64,000 bases of DNA from assembly GCF_013911645.1 (NCBI RefSeq), contig NZ_JACESV010000003.1, forward strand, positions 248,001-312,000, written 5' to 3'. This stretch comes from Allomuricauda sp. Lineage in GTDB: Bacteria; Bacteroidota; Bacteroidia; Flavobacteriales; Flavobacteriaceae. Made by a program: the position numbers and the translations under genes. The notes under the pieces were generated by a model. It searched no databases and was not told where the DNA came from. It saw nothing but the letters and a program-made list of their open reading frames with translations. Shown here piece by piece: positions 34,440 to 43,714 of this stretch (the first letter of the stretch is position 1; each line of letters begins with the position of its first letter).

Positions 34440-35788
34440 TATAGGAACAGCTTTTCTATCCTTGGTATGGCTTTGGGCAAGCAACAGACCACTACTTTAT
34501 CGCCTTTGGCAATCCTAAAATCACCCAACGCAATAATTCCCTCTCCGTTCCGTATAACACCACCGATACTTGCCTCTCTAGGAAAATTAAGCTCCCTGAT
34601 CAACTCACCATTCACCAAGGATGTAGCCTTTACTTCAAACTCTAAAATTTCTGCATTTAAATTGTTCAAACGGGTCAAGGCGAGCACCTCCCCTTTTCGG
34701 ATATACCTAAAAATGCTGTTGGCGGCAAGGAGTTTTTTATTGATGAGGGTATCCACACCGATGGAGTGGGACAATTGAAAATAGTCCATGTTCTCTACCA
34801 ATGCAATGGTTTTTTTGATTTTTTTGCTCTTGGCTACCAAACAGGACATGATATTGGTTTCAGAGTTCCCGGTAACGGCAATAAAGGCGTCCATGGACTC
34901 AAGGTTTTCTTCTTCCAAAAGTTCAACATTTCTCCCGTCTCCGTTTATTACAAGGGCATGGGGCAGTTCATCTGCAATGTCAAATGCTTTCTCCTTGTTC
35001 TTTTCAATCAGTTTTACATTGAATTTTTTATTGCAGAGGTCCCTTGCCGTTTTGTAACCCACTTTACTGCCCCCAAGAATCATCACATTTTTAATGTCCT
35101 GTTTCTGCATTCCCGAAAGCTTGTACAACTCTTCCACTCCCTTATCCGAAGTGATGAAATACACCTGATCGCCTTCTTTAAAAACGGTATCACCCCTTGG
35201 AATCAAAGTAAATTGGGTTCCTTTTCGCTGCAGTGCAATGGGCATAAAATTGAGTTCTGGAAAAATTCGGGCAGCTTCTTTCACCATTTTACCCACAAAA
35301 GGTGCGGTTTTGGGCAGTATTACCCCGAACATGGTGAGCAGTCCTTCTTCAAACTGGTAGGTATCGTTAAAGGCGGATTGATTGAGCATTAACTGGATTT
35401 CCATAGCCGCCAAACGCTCTGGGGAAATCAATTCATCAATTCCCAATTGTTCAAACTTGATAATATCTCGATTGTCCATGAATTCCGTATTGGAAATTCT
35501 GGCCATGGTTCGTTTGCAGCCCAATTGTTTTGCAAGTACACAAAGGGTCAAGTTGGTAGTTTCCGATGCTGTTACCGCGATTACAAGATCAGAGCCATCG
35601 ACTTGCGCATCTTGCAATACTTGGATAGACGTAGCGTCGCCCCGAAGCACCCGAATATCCAAATGGTTATCGGCATAGGACAGTCTTTCCTTATCGGTAT
35701 CAATCAAAGTGATTTCCTGTGCTTCATAGGACAATAATTTGGCCAAATGAAACCCAACTTCACCAGCACCTGCAATAATGATTCTCAT
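34439..35788 (-). CDS. trkA: Trk K+ transport regulatory NAD-binding subunit
   Basis: 449 residues with two RCK units. The first Rossmann begins MRIIIAGAGEVGFHLAKLL with DTDKERL; the second begins near residue 230 (NVMILGGSKVGYKTARDL). Each is followed by a TrkA-C domain (residues about 135-215 and 370-449). It gates TrkH by nucleotide binding at the cytoplasmic face. The upstream 194-bp gap to menG holds two divergent promoters at most; only the menG -7 box is clear. Confidence 0.95.
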   Translation of the reverse strand: MRIIIAGAGEVGFHLAKLLSYEAQEITLIDTDKERLSYADNHLDIRVLRGDATSIQVLQDAQVDGSDLVIAVTASETTNLTLCVLAKQLGCKRTMARISNTEFMDNRDIIKFEQLGIDELISPERLAAMEIQLMLNQSAFNDTYQFEEGLLTMFGVILPKTAPFVGKMVKEAARIFPELNFMPIALQRKGTQFTLIPRGDTVFKEGDQVYFITSDKGVEELYKLSGMQKQDIKNVMILGGSKVGYKTARDLCNKKFNVKLIEKNKEKAFDIADELPHALVINGDGRNVELLEEENLESMDAFIAVTGNSETNIMSCLVAKSKKIKKTIALVENMDYFQLSHSIGVDTLINKKLLAANSIFRYIRKGEVLALTRLNNLNAEILEFEVKATSLVNGELIRELNFPREASIGGVIRNGEGIIALGDFRIAKGDKVVVCCLPKAIPRIEKLFL

Positions 35789-35958
35789 TGATTAGAATAG
35801 GATGTGTTCTTAAATAACCTCAGTTTGCACGTTGCAAACAATATTAGGAATGGTATGCTATACGTAAACTCCATACTTTTAACCAAATACGGAAAATAAA
35901 TCCCTTTGGAGGGCAAAATTACATAAATAATTTTGTCTTCATCCCTTAAGCTAAGTTG

Positions 35959-35966
35959 TATATTTG
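35959..35966 (+). promoter_or_regulatory. TTG/TAnnTTTG promoter of ubiE/menG
   Basis: TATATTTG with TTG at 35933-35935 (23-bp spacing), 16 bp before the ATG. Confidence 0.6.
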
Positions 35967-35982
35967 CCACCAAATTTAAGCG

Positions 35983-36711
35983 ATGTCGAAAAAGGTGACG
36001 CCCTATAAAGAATCTGAGCTTGGCAAAAAGGACCAAGTAAGGCAGATGTTCGATAATATATCCGGTAATTACGACGGCCTTAACCGTGTTATTTCCTTTG
36101 GAACCGATGTTAAATGGCGTAAGCGCATCGTAGCTTTTTTAAAGGACAAATCCCCAAATTCCATTTTGGACATTGCCACCGGCACAGGTGATCTTGCCAT
36201 TGCCATGGCAAAGACCGGGGCCAAAAAAATTATTGGTCTGGACCTATCTCCCGGCATGTTGGAAGTGGGCAAAACCAAAGTATCCAACAAAAAATTGCAG
36301 GATACCATTGAAATGGTGGTGGGAGACAGCGAAAACCTCCCATTTGAAGACAATTCCTTTGATGCGATCACCGTTGCCTTTGGGGTAAGAAATTTTGAAG
36401 ATCTGGAAAAAGGATTGGAAGAAATTTATCGGGTACTAAAACCAAAGGGACATTTTGTAGTGCTCGAAACTTCCGTCCCCACCAAAACCCCTTTTAAACA
36501 AGGATATAAAATATATACAAAGTATGTTTTGCCCACTATAGGCAAACTTTTTTCCAAGGACAGGTCGGCCTACAAATATTTGAGTGAATCGGCATCTGTT
36601 TTCCCTCATGGTGAGGCTTTCAACAATATTTTGAAGAAAATTGGGTTTATAGGAGTAGAGAACAAACCACAAACCATGGGTGTAGCATCCATTTATGTCG
36701 CTTCAAAATAG
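35983..36711 (+). CDS. ubiE/menG: Demethylmenaquinone C-methyltransferase
   Basis: 242 residues. Last step of menaquinone synthesis. UbiE signatures: MFDNISGNYDGLNRVISFG with DVKWR, SAM loop DIATGTGDLAIAMA, GLDLSPGMLEVG, and FDAITVAFGVRNFEDLEKGL. Bacteroidetes use menaquinone only, so menG is the likelier activity. This links to the NQR pump upstream, whose quinone acceptor it makes. porT starts 4 bp after the stop. Confidence 0.95.
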   Translation: MSKKVTPYKESELGKKDQVRQMFDNISGNYDGLNRVISFGTDVKWRKRIVAFLKDKSPNSILDIATGTGDLAIAMAKTGAKKIIGLDLSPGMLEVGKTKVSNKKLQDTIEMVVGDSENLPFEDNSFDAITVAFGVRNFEDLEKGLEEIYRVLKPKGHFVVLETSVPTKTPFKQGYKIYTKYVLPTIGKLFSKDRSAYKYLSESASVFPHGEAFNNILKKIGFIGVENKPQTMGVASIYVASK

Positions 36712-36715
36712 TCAA

Positions 36716-37414
36716 ATGAAAAATATCCTCATTCTTTTTGGATTTTTAGCTTTGTCAAACACCACTGTCATTGCCCAATTTGGAGGCGACCCCATTTTAA
36801 ATCTTCAGAACGAGGATAAGAAATTTTTGAACTGGGGATATTATCTGGGGTTTAACCAATACGACTTTCAATTTGAATACAAGGATGATATTGGTAAAGA
36901 TATATTGGTGGACAAAAGTTTTGGTTTTAATGTGGGATTGATCGGAGAACTTAGAATAAATGAGTTTTTGGATGCCCGTTTTGAACCCGGCCTGCTCTAC
37001 ACTTCCAGAATCCTTGGTTTCCCGGGCCTTCCTTCCCAAGTCGATGCGCTGCGCGAAGTGCGTTCGACCTACATAAGGTTCCCTTTACTGATCAAGGCCA
37101 GTACCCGAAGAATTGGAAACTGGAAACCTTTTATTATTGGCGGAGTGTATACTTCCATCAATTTAGGTAGCAATGAGGATAGCCTAGATGATAACAGTAG
37201 TGGACAATTCCGAATGAAACAAAATGTGTATGGGTATGAATTGGGTTTTGGAATTGATTTTTACACCGAGTACTTTAAGTTTACACCATCTATCCGAGGT
37301 GTTTTTGCCCTTACGGACGAATTGGTTCCGGATGAGGACCCCAACAGTCCTTGGACCGGGAACATCAACGCAATGCGCACCCGGGGCATCTTCATCAATT
37401 TTACGTTTGAATAG
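36716..37414 (+). CDS. porT: PorT-family T9SS outer-membrane protein
   Basis: 232 residues from ATG 36716 (MKNILILFGFLALSNTTVIAQ signal). The rest is a PorT/SprT-type beta-barrel: KSFGFNVGLIGELRINEFLDARFEPGL pieces, REVRSTYIRFPLLIKASTRR, IGGVYTSINLG and a barrel-closing end INFTFE with terminal aromatic residue. PorT is needed for type IX secretion and gliding, possibly in assembly of the translocon. The ubiE-porT order is one I recall across Flavobacteriia. A repeat tract follows. Confidence 0.88.
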   Translation: MKNILILFGFLALSNTTVIAQFGGDPILNLQNEDKKFLNWGYYLGFNQYDFQFEYKDDIGKDILVDKSFGFNVGLIGELRINEFLDARFEPGLLYTSRILGFPGLPSQVDALREVRSTYIRFPLLIKASTRRIGNWKPFIIGGVYTSINLGSNEDSLDDNSSGQFRMKQNVYGYELGFGIDFYTEYFKFTPSIRGVFALTDELVPDEDPNSPWTGNINAMRTRGIFINFTFE

Positions 37415-37685
37415 TACGGATCAAATTCCAAAAATTAAGCATCAAACTTCCGACTCCTTACTCCTGTCTTCCGAGTTTGACACGAATTGCACTAATTGCT
37501 CGAATCAAGTTCAAGCATCAAGCTCAAACATCAAACATTGGACTTCCGACATCCGACTTCTGATTTAAATTTAAATAACTGAATACCCAGTAACGGAGTG
37601 GCAGTATGCAATAAGTTCAAGCATCAAACTTCCGACATCGGACTCCCGACTTCTGACTTCTGGCATCAAAATCAAGTTCCAAAAA
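37415..37685. repeat. Mosaic intergenic repeat tract
   Basis: Convergent gap between porT and the RNA methyltransferase gene. It contains TTCCGACTCC and CGACATCCGACTTC blocks, one full 29-bp motif (37477-37505, starting TTGACACGAATTGCACTAAT), AAGTTCAAGCATCAAGCTCA hexamers, and a second TTCCGACATCGGAC block near 37630. No gene is visible. Confidence 0.8.
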
Positions 37686-38402
37686 CTACCTTCGTATTTC
37701 ATTCAACAGAATGGCAGTTGCCGTGGCTACGTTCAAGCTTTCGGCAGTAGCAGCACCAAATTGGGGAATGGAAATTCTTTTGGTGATAAATTGACCCACT
37801 TCGTCAGAAATGCCGTTGGCTTCGTTGCCCATTACCAAAACTCCCTTTTTCGCCAAATCGGATTTATAAATGGTTTCGCCATCCATAAAAGCACCGTAAA
37901 CGGGAAGGTCTGTTTTTTGCAAATAATCTTCCAAATCAACATAAACAATGTTCACCCGAGCAATGGAACCCATGGTGGCCTGCAATACTTTAGGATTATA
38001 ACAATCTACCGTGTCCGGCGAACAGACGAGCTGCGTTATACCAAACCAATCACAAAGCCGGATAATGGTTCCTAAATTACCGGGATCCCTAACGGCATCC
38101 AGCACCAAGATCCAATCATCATCAATCGCTTTATGGGATTCGGCCATATAAAAAACCCCCAACACGCCATTTGGGCGGGTAAGGCTGCTCATTTGCTTCA
38201 AAACTTTGGAGGAAACCACTTCGGCATCTTTAAATTTCCCCATCAATACAGCATCATCAACAAAAACTTTAAATGGCTTTACTCCCGCTTGCAGTAATTC
38301 ATTCACTACCTTTTCTCCTTCAACAACAAAGAGGCGATGTTGAGATCGGTACTTTTTTTGCTTTAGGCTAACAACTAGTTTAATTTGGTTTTTTGTAACC
38401 AT
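37686..38402 (-). CDS. TrmH-family (SpoU) RNA 2'-O-methyltransferase
   Basis: 238 residues. An N-terminal substrate-binding domain (HRLFVVEGEKVVNELLQAG) and the SPOUT knot: LDAVRDPGNLGTIIRLCDWFG (motif 1), LVMGNEANGIS (motif 2) and ISIPQFGAATAESLNVATAT (motif 3). It probably makes a ribose methyl in 23S rRNA or tRNA; RlmB versus TrmH-like cannot be decided. It is divergent from tamL, the start codons only 24 bp apart, and its -7 box appears to lie inside tamL. Confidence 0.93.
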   Translation of the reverse strand: MVTKNQIKLVVSLKQKKYRSQHRLFVVEGEKVVNELLQAGVKPFKVFVDDAVLMGKFKDAEVVSSKVLKQMSSLTRPNGVLGVFYMAESHKAIDDDWILVLDAVRDPGNLGTIIRLCDWFGITQLVCSPDTVDCYNPKVLQATMGSIARVNIVYVDLEDYLQKTDLPVYGAFMDGETIYKSDLAKKGVLVMGNEANGISDEVGQFITKRISIPQFGAATAESLNVATATAILLNEIRR

Positions 38403-38412
38403 CTAAATCGTG

Positions 38413-38420
38413 TATTTTTG
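38413..38420 (+). promoter_or_regulatory. TAnnTTTG -7 box of tamL
   Basis: TATTTTTG ends 6 bp before ATG 38427, again implying a leaderless or near-leaderless message. It sits between the two divergent start codons. Confidence 0.55.
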
Positions 38421-38426
38421 GCTTCT

Positions 38427-41015
38427 ATGAATGGTTCTTTTGGTGTAACGTGCAACTGGGCAAAAATAGGATTATTGTTGCTTTTGCTTAGCATTTTGGG
38501 TTGCAATACCTTAAAAAAGGTCGGGGATGATGAATTATTGCTCACCAAAAACACCATTTTGGTCGATGATGAAAAAATAAGCAGTAGCGAAATAAAAGGA
38601 CTTATCTCCCAGAAACCCAACAGCAATGTTTTGGGTTACCCGCTAAAACTCAATCTTTATAACCTAGCCAAAGAAAACCCCGATTCATCATTCCAGGATT
38701 GGCTGCACCGAAAAGAAAAAAGGGAAAAACGACTTAACAATTTGCTTTCCGAGAAGCAGGTAAACAGATTAAGCGAATCATTTCTGGTAAAAGGATATAG
38801 TGAGTTTTTGAAAAGAATTGGCGAACCCCCTGTTATTATTGATACTTCAGAGACCAATAAATCTCTCAAAAAACTGGAATCCTATTACAATAGCAAAGGG
38901 TATTTTAACAACACGGGGGAATATCAAATAGTGGATAGCAGAAAAAAGAGAAAGGCAAGTATTGAGTATAACATCACCTTGAATAAGCCTTACATTGTGG
39001 ACACCATACAAAAAAACATTACCTCACCAGAGTTGGATTCCATATACCAGAATGCAATTGGGCAAAGTTTTGTTAGACAGGGTGAACAATTTGATTTGGA
39101 CAAATTTACCATGGAGCGGGAGCGATTAACAAGCTTGTTTAGAAATTCGGGGGTATATAATTTCCAGGAAAGCTCCATCAACTACAGTATTCTGCGGGAT
39201 ACTACCCTTGCTTCGGACGACCAGCTCATGGATGTGCAATTGAACATTAAAAAATTTAGGAGCTCGAACGATAGTACGGATACCAACATGCCGTACAAGG
39301 TGGCTCGCCACAAACAAATCAACATTTACGCAGATTATGATATAAACGGAGGCATGGATACTTTACAGCGTATTCAACACGAAAATTACAACATCTATTA
39401 CAACGGCAAGCTCCGCTACCGCCCCAAAGCACTGGCCGATGCCATTTTCTTTGAGAAAGATAGTGTTTACCGAGATTTGGACAGAATAAGAACCTACAGG
39501 CAGATCACCAACCTGAACACCTTTAAGTACCCCAATATTGAGTTTATACCGGATTCCACACAAACGGAACTGGAAACCAACATATACTTGGCCGCCAAGC
39601 CCAAATACTCTTTAAACCTAAATTTTGATGTCACCCACTCCAACATTCAACAAGTGGGCACCGCCTTTAGTGCTTCGGTGATTACACGTAATGTCTTTGG
39701 CGGTGCAGAAACTTTGAATATTTCGGCAAGGGGATCCATTGGTTTGTTGAGCGATGCCTCCCTATCGGATGAAACATTCACTTCCGAGCTCGGCGGGGAT
39801 ATCAACATTACATTTCCCCGGATTTGGCTGCCCTTCAATACAGAGCGCATCATACCTTATTATATGCTCCCACAAAGCCGATTGTCCGTAGGTACTAACT
39901 TCCAAAGGAACATCGGTTTGGACAAACAGTCCCTGAACTCCATTTTATCCTATAACTGGTCGCCTTCGGAACGGTTAAAAAACAATATTGAACTTATTAA
40001 TGTGGAATTTGTACGCAATGTAAACACGAACAATTTCTACAATGTATACCGAAATACCTTTTCCAATTTGGACGATATCGCCGATCAATTTCAGGACAAC
40101 CCTGAATATTCCTCCTATTTTGACCCCATTCTGGAAGAAGGTGAAGAACCAAAGCTGAGCATACCAGATGGAGCAAACCGATTTGCCCAGGATGTTTTGA
40201 GCGATTCAATTCCAGTAAGCTCAGAAGAGAAACAAGAAGTAAATAGCATTGAGGAAAGACGAAGAAGGCTAACAGAGGACAACCTAATTTTTGCCAGTAA
40301 TTTCACCCATACCAAAAACAGTAAATCAGGCATTAACGACCTTGATTTTTATCAGTATCGTATAAAACTCGAAAGTGCCGGTGCCATGCTCTCATTGCTC
40401 ACCAATGCAATACCTTTCAATAAAAATCCCAACGGACAGCACCTTGTCTTCAGCGTTCCTTTCTCCCAATACGTAAAAACCGAGTTCGATTATATACGCC
40501 ATTGGAGTATTGGAGGAGGACAAGTAATCGCCTTTAGGAGCTTCTCCGGTCTGGCAATTCCCTATGGCAATTCCGACAACGTGCCCTTTGTTCGCAGCTA
40601 CTTTGCAGGTGGGTCCAACGACAACCGCGCCTGGAACGCTTACGAGCTTGGACCTGGCAGCACGGACAACATCAACGATTTTAACGAGGCCAACCTAAAA
40701 CTGGCCCTAAACCTTGAATATAGGTTCCCCATTGCCGGTGATGTAAAGGGTGCCCTTTTTGCGGACGCAGGCAATATTTGGAATGTATTCGACAACGAAA
40801 CAAACCCCGACGCCATATTTAGCGGGTTCGCTTCTCTAGGGGACATTGCATTGGGAACCGGCCTTGGGCTTCGTTACGATTTTACCTATTTTGTTTTTAG
40901 GTTGGATGTTGGGTTCAAAACGTACAACCCTGCCAAAATTGGGTCCGATCGCTGGTTCGATGGATACAGCTTCAAACAGGCCGTCTTCAACATAGGGATC
41001 AATTATCCTTTCTAG
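38427..41015 (+). CDS. tamL: BamA/TamA-family outer-membrane lipoprotein (TamL-type)
   Basis: About 862 residues from ATG 38427. Lipobox LLSILGC near residue 25 makes it a lipoprotein, unusual for BamA-like proteins but known in Bacteroidetes TamL. POTRA-like periplasmic repeats occupy about 35-390 (LKKLESYYNSKGYFNNTGEY, YRPKALADAIFFEKDSVYRD). The C-terminal 16-strand barrel has YFAGGSNDNRAWNAYELGPG, the lid-lock (V/I)RG-type region replaced by DNRAW, and a final FNIGINYPF. It likely works with a TamB protein, not seen here. Confidence 0.92.
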   Translation: MNGSFGVTCNWAKIGLLLLLLSILGCNTLKKVGDDELLLTKNTILVDDEKISSSEIKGLISQKPNSNVLGYPLKLNLYNLAKENPDSSFQDWLHRKEKREKRLNNLLSEKQVNRLSESFLVKGYSEFLKRIGEPPVIIDTSETNKSLKKLESYYNSKGYFNNTGEYQIVDSRKKRKASIEYNITLNKPYIVDTIQKNITSPELDSIYQNAIGQSFVRQGEQFDLDKFTMERERLTSLFRNSGVYNFQESSINYSILRDTTLASDDQLMDVQLNIKKFRSSNDSTDTNMPYKVARHKQINIYADYDINGGMDTLQRIQHENYNIYYNGKLRYRPKALADAIFFEKDSVYRDLDRIRTYRQITNLNTFKYPNIEFIPDSTQTELETNIYLAAKPKYSLNLNFDVTHSNIQQVGTAFSASVITRNVFGGAETLNISARGSIGLLSDASLSDETFTSELGGDINITFPRIWLPFNTERIIPYYMLPQSRLSVGTNFQRNIGLDKQSLNSILSYNWSPSERLKNNIELINVEFVRNVNTNNFYNVYRNTFSNLDDIADQFQDNPEYSSYFDPILEEGEEPKLSIPDGANRFAQDVLSDSIPVSSEEKQEVNSIEERRRRLTEDNLIFASNFTHTKNSKSGINDLDFYQYRIKLESAGAMLSLLTNAIPFNKNPNGQHLVFSVPFSQYVKTEFDYIRHWSIGGGQVIAFRSFSGLAIPYGNSDNVPFVRSYFAGGSNDNRAWNAYELGPGSTDNINDFNEANLKLALNLEYRFPIAGDVKGALFADAGNIWNVFDNETNPDAIFSGFASLGDIALGTGLGLRYDFTYFVFRLDVGFKTYNPAKIGSDRWFDGYSFKQAVFNIGINYPF
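38461..38468 (-). promoter_or_regulatory. Candidate -7 box of the RNA methyltransferase gene, inside tamL
   Basis: On the minus strand TATTTTTG, 58 bp before the ATG at 38402 and inside the first codons of tamL. Confidence 0.4.
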
Positions 41016-41029
41016 AGGAAATATTTTAT

Positions 41030-41037
41030 TACTTTTG
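41030..41037 (+). promoter_or_regulatory. TAnnTTTG -7 box of fbaA
   Basis: TACTTTTG, 30 bp before the fbaA ATG. Confidence 0.5.
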
Positions 41038-41067
41038 TTTCCTATTTAATTCGAAACCAATATAACT

Positions 41068-42135
41068 ATGTCCCACAATATCAAGCCCGGTGTTGCAACC
41101 GGTGATGAAGTACAGGCAATTTTCAACCACGCAAAAGAGAACGGATATGCACTTCCTGCAGTAAACGTAATCGGTTCTGATAGTATCAATGCCGTAATGG
41201 AAACCGCCGCAACGTTAAACGCCCCCGTAATTATCCAATTTTCTAACGGAGGTGCCCAGTTCAACGCAGGTAAAGGACTTTCCAACGAAGATCAAAAAGC
41301 TGCAATTTTAGGAGCCGTTGCAGGCGCAAAACACGTTCACCAATTGGCCGAGGCCTATGGAGCAACCGTAATTCTACATACCGACCACTGCGCCAAAAAA
41401 TTGTTGCCTTGGATTGATGGGCTTTTGGACGCTAGTGAAAAGCATTACAAGGAAACCGGAAAATCATTGTTCAGTTCACACATGATCGATCTTTCCGAAG
41501 AACCACTTGAGGAAAACATTGAAATCTGCAAGGAATACCTGGAGCGCATGAGCAAAATGGAAATGACTTTGGAGATTGAGTTGGGAATCACCGGAGGCGA
41601 GGAAGATGGTGTGGACAACACCGATGTGGACGACTCCAAATTGTACACCCAGCCCGAAGAAGTGGCCTTTGCTTACGAAGAGCTTTCAAAAGTAAGTCCA
41701 AGGTTTACAATCGCCGCTGCATTTGGTAACGTACACGGGGTATACAAGCCGGGGAACGTAAAACTGACCCCAAAAATCCTTAAAAACTCCCAAGAGTTTA
41801 TCACCGAGAAATACGGTGTAGAGCACAACCATATCGACTTTGTATTCCACGGAGGTTCAGGTTCCACTTTGGAAGAAATCAGGGAAGCCATCGGTTACGG
41901 GGTCATCAAAATGAACATTGATACCGATTTGCAATACGCATTCTTGGAAGGTGTTCGTGATTACATCCAAGGAAAAAAGGATTATCTACAAACACAGATA
42001 GGCAACCCTGATGGTGACGACCAACCCAACAAAAAATACTACGATCCCCGAGTTTGGCTGCGAGAAGGAGAAAAAACCTTTATCGCTCGTTTGAAAAAAG
42101 CCTTCGAGGATTTGAACAACGTAAACACCTTGTAA
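41068..42135 (+). CDS. fbaA: Class II fructose-bisphosphate aldolase
   Basis: 355 residues. It cleaves fructose-1,6-bisphosphate using zinc. Visible: ALPAVNVIGSDSINAVMETA, VIIQFSNGGAQFNAGK, the zinc His pair in ILHTDHCAKK, the catalytic Asp in the same motif, IELGITGGEEDG, FGNVHGVYKPGNVKL and HGGSGSTLEEI (third zinc His). The length matches class IIA enzymes such as E. coli FbaA. accD follows in the same direction after 27 bp. Confidence 0.97.
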   Translation: MSHNIKPGVATGDEVQAIFNHAKENGYALPAVNVIGSDSINAVMETAATLNAPVIIQFSNGGAQFNAGKGLSNEDQKAAILGAVAGAKHVHQLAEAYGATVILHTDHCAKKLLPWIDGLLDASEKHYKETGKSLFSSHMIDLSEEPLEENIEICKEYLERMSKMEMTLEIELGITGGEEDGVDNTDVDDSKLYTQPEEVAFAYEELSKVSPRFTIAAAFGNVHGVYKPGNVKLTPKILKNSQEFITEKYGVEHNHIDFVFHGGSGSTLEEIREAIGYGVIKMNIDTDLQYAFLEGVRDYIQGKKDYLQTQIGNPDGDDQPNKKYYDPRVWLREGEKTFIARLKKAFEDLNNVNTL

Positions 42136-42162
42136 GCCTTTGTCTAACTAAATATTGATTGC

Positions 42163-43023
42163 ATGTCGTCTTGGTTTAAAAGAAAGGAAAAAGGAATACA
42201 AACAGCTACCGAGGAGAAAAAAGACACCCCAAAGGGGTTGTGGTACAAATCCCCCACAGGTAAGATTGTCGAGGCCGAGGATTTGGCAAAAAACTTCTAC
42301 GTAAGTCCAGAAGATGATTATCACGTTCGAATTGGCAGTAAAGAATATTTTGAAATTCTTTTTGATGACAACAAGTTCCGTGAACTTGACACAAAAATGA
42401 CGTCCAAAGACCCATTAAAGTTTGTGGACACCAAAAAATATTCGGATCGTTTAAAGGCTGCCCAGAAAAAAACAGGTTTAAAAGATGCCGTCAGAACTGC
42501 AGTTGGCAAATCCCAAGGAAAGGATATTGTTGTAGCCTGCATGGACTTTGCCTTTATAGGAGGTTCCATGGGAAGTGTGGTTGGCGAAAAAATATCGCGC
42601 GCCATTGATGTGGCCAAAAGGAAAAAAGTGCCATTTGTGATGATTTCCAAATCTGGCGGGGCCCGTATGATGGAAGCCGCCCTATCCTTGATGCAATTGG
42701 CAAAAACATCAGCCAAGTTAGCACAATTGGCCGATGCAAAAATACCGTACATTTCATTGTGTACAGACCCTACAACAGGTGGTACAACAGCTTCCTATGC
42801 CATGTTGGGCGACATTAACATCGCCGAACCCGGTGCTTTGATCGGATTTGCAGGACCCAGGGTAGTTAAAGACACAACAGGCAAAGACCTCCCGGAAGGT
42901 TTCCAAACGGCCGAATTTTTGAAAGAACACGGTTTCTTGGACTTCATTACCCACCGTAGGGATTTGAAAAAGAAAATCAATCTCTATATCGATTTGATTA
43001 CCAATCAACCTGTAAGAAATTAA
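42163..43023 (+). CDS. accD: Acetyl-CoA carboxylase carboxyltransferase beta subunit
   Basis: 286 residues. Together with AccA it transfers CO2 from biotin to acetyl-CoA for fatty acid synthesis. The crotonase-like core is standard: [54 protein letters not shown] and [17 protein letters not shown]. The N-terminal zinc ribbon (two CxxC in E. coli) is replaced by [10 protein letters not shown] and [14 protein letters not shown], with none of the four Cys. I recall the same form in other Flavobacteriaceae, so it is a lineage feature and not damage. Confidence 0.95.
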   Translation: MSSWFKRKEKGIQTATEEKKDTPKGLWYKSPTGKIVEAEDLAKNFYVSPEDDYHVRIGSKEYFEILFDDNKFRELDTKMTSKDPLKFVDTKKYSDRLKAAQKKTGLKDAVRTAVGKSQGKDIVVACMDFAFIGGSMGSVVGEKISRAIDVAKRKKVPFVMISKSGGARMMEAALSLMQLAKTSAKLAQLADAKIPYISLCTDPTTGGTTASYAMLGDINIAEPGALIGFAGPRVVKDTTGKDLPEGFQTAEFLKEHGFLDFITHRRDLKKKINLYIDLITNQPVRN

Positions 43024-43053
43024 AAGGTCTAAAAAACAACAAAAGCTTGAATT

Positions 43054-43129
43054 TGTCAGGTTGAGCGCAGTCGAAACCCATTATTGACCATCAACATACT
43101 TTAGGTTCTCGACTGCGCTCGAACTGACA
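43054..43129. repeat. Inverted repeat (REP/MITE-like) between accD and rpsO
   Basis: Left arm TGTCAGGTTGAGCGCAGTCG and right arm, read on its complement, TGTCAGTTCGAGCGCAGTCG match over 26 bp with about five changes, around a 24-bp centre. The GCGCAGTCGA core is a frequent intergenic palindrome in Bacteroidetes. The remaining gap to rpsO holds only the promoter. Confidence 0.7.
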
Positions 43130-43233
43130 GATAATTAACTTTTTAGCCTCTTTGTTTTAGAAAGAGAAAGTCCGGCTACATACCGACCTTAAAAGTTTGA
43201 TTGATATAAGTCTTTTAAATTCAAAAAAACGCC

Positions 43234-43241
43234 TATCTTTG
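43234..43241 (+). promoter_or_regulatory. TAnnTTTG -7 box of rpsO
   Basis: TATCTTTG, giving a leader of about 45 nt before ATG 43295, long enough for the S15 autoregulatory fold known in other bacteria, though I cannot draw one with confidence. Confidence 0.55.
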
Positions 43242-43294
43242 CACGCTGATCGCAGATTTGATCAATACATAAAAATCATTTAAATAATATTGGA

Positions 43295-43564
43295 ATGTAT
43301 TTAACAAAAGAAGTTAAAGCCGAGATTTTTAAAAAACACGGCGGCTCTGAGAGCAACACTGGTTCTACGGAAGGACAAATTGCTTTGTTCACACACCGTA
43401 TCAACCACCTAACCGGACACCTTAAAAGGAACCACAAAGATTACAACACCGAGCGTTCTTTGGTGGCATTGGTAGGTAAAAGACGTAGTCTTTTGGATTA
43501 CCTAAAGAAAAAAGATATTGAAAAATATCGTTCCTTGATCAAGGAATTGAATATTAGAAAATAA
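43295..43564 (+). CDS. rpsO: 30S ribosomal protein S15
   Basis: 89 residues, the universal length. S15 binds the central domain of 16S rRNA. Motifs: GSTEGQIALFTHRINHLTGHL with KRNHKDYNTERSLVALVGKR and RRSLLDYLKKKD. It is followed by its own terminator and then pnp, the common bacterial rpsO-pnp order. Confidence 0.98.
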   Translation: MYLTKEVKAEIFKKHGGSESNTGSTEGQIALFTHRINHLTGHLKRNHKDYNTERSLVALVGKRRSLLDYLKKKDIEKYRSLIKELNIRK

Positions 43565-43567
43565 AAA

Positions 43568-43600
43568 CAAAAGGGGAGGCTTGGGCTTCCCCTTTGTTTT
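43568..43600 (+). terminator. Terminator between rpsO and pnp
   Basis: AAAGGGGAGGC-TTGG-GCTTCCCCTTT stem (one mismatch) with GTTTT. It should lower pnp expression relative to rpsO unless pnp has its own promoter. Confidence 0.85.
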
Positions 43601-43714
43601 GGTTGAACACGTTTCAACAAAAAAGTCCCGGCCCAAAACCGGGCAAACACAAAAAGCTACAAATAGTTTTTCATTGGTCAAGTGCTCCCAAGCACACAAC
43701 AACAACACAACCCG

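Noticed and set aside
37224..37568. 114-codon frame overlapping the porT end
   Set aside because: Wrong frame of porT continuing into the repeat tract; no start signal.
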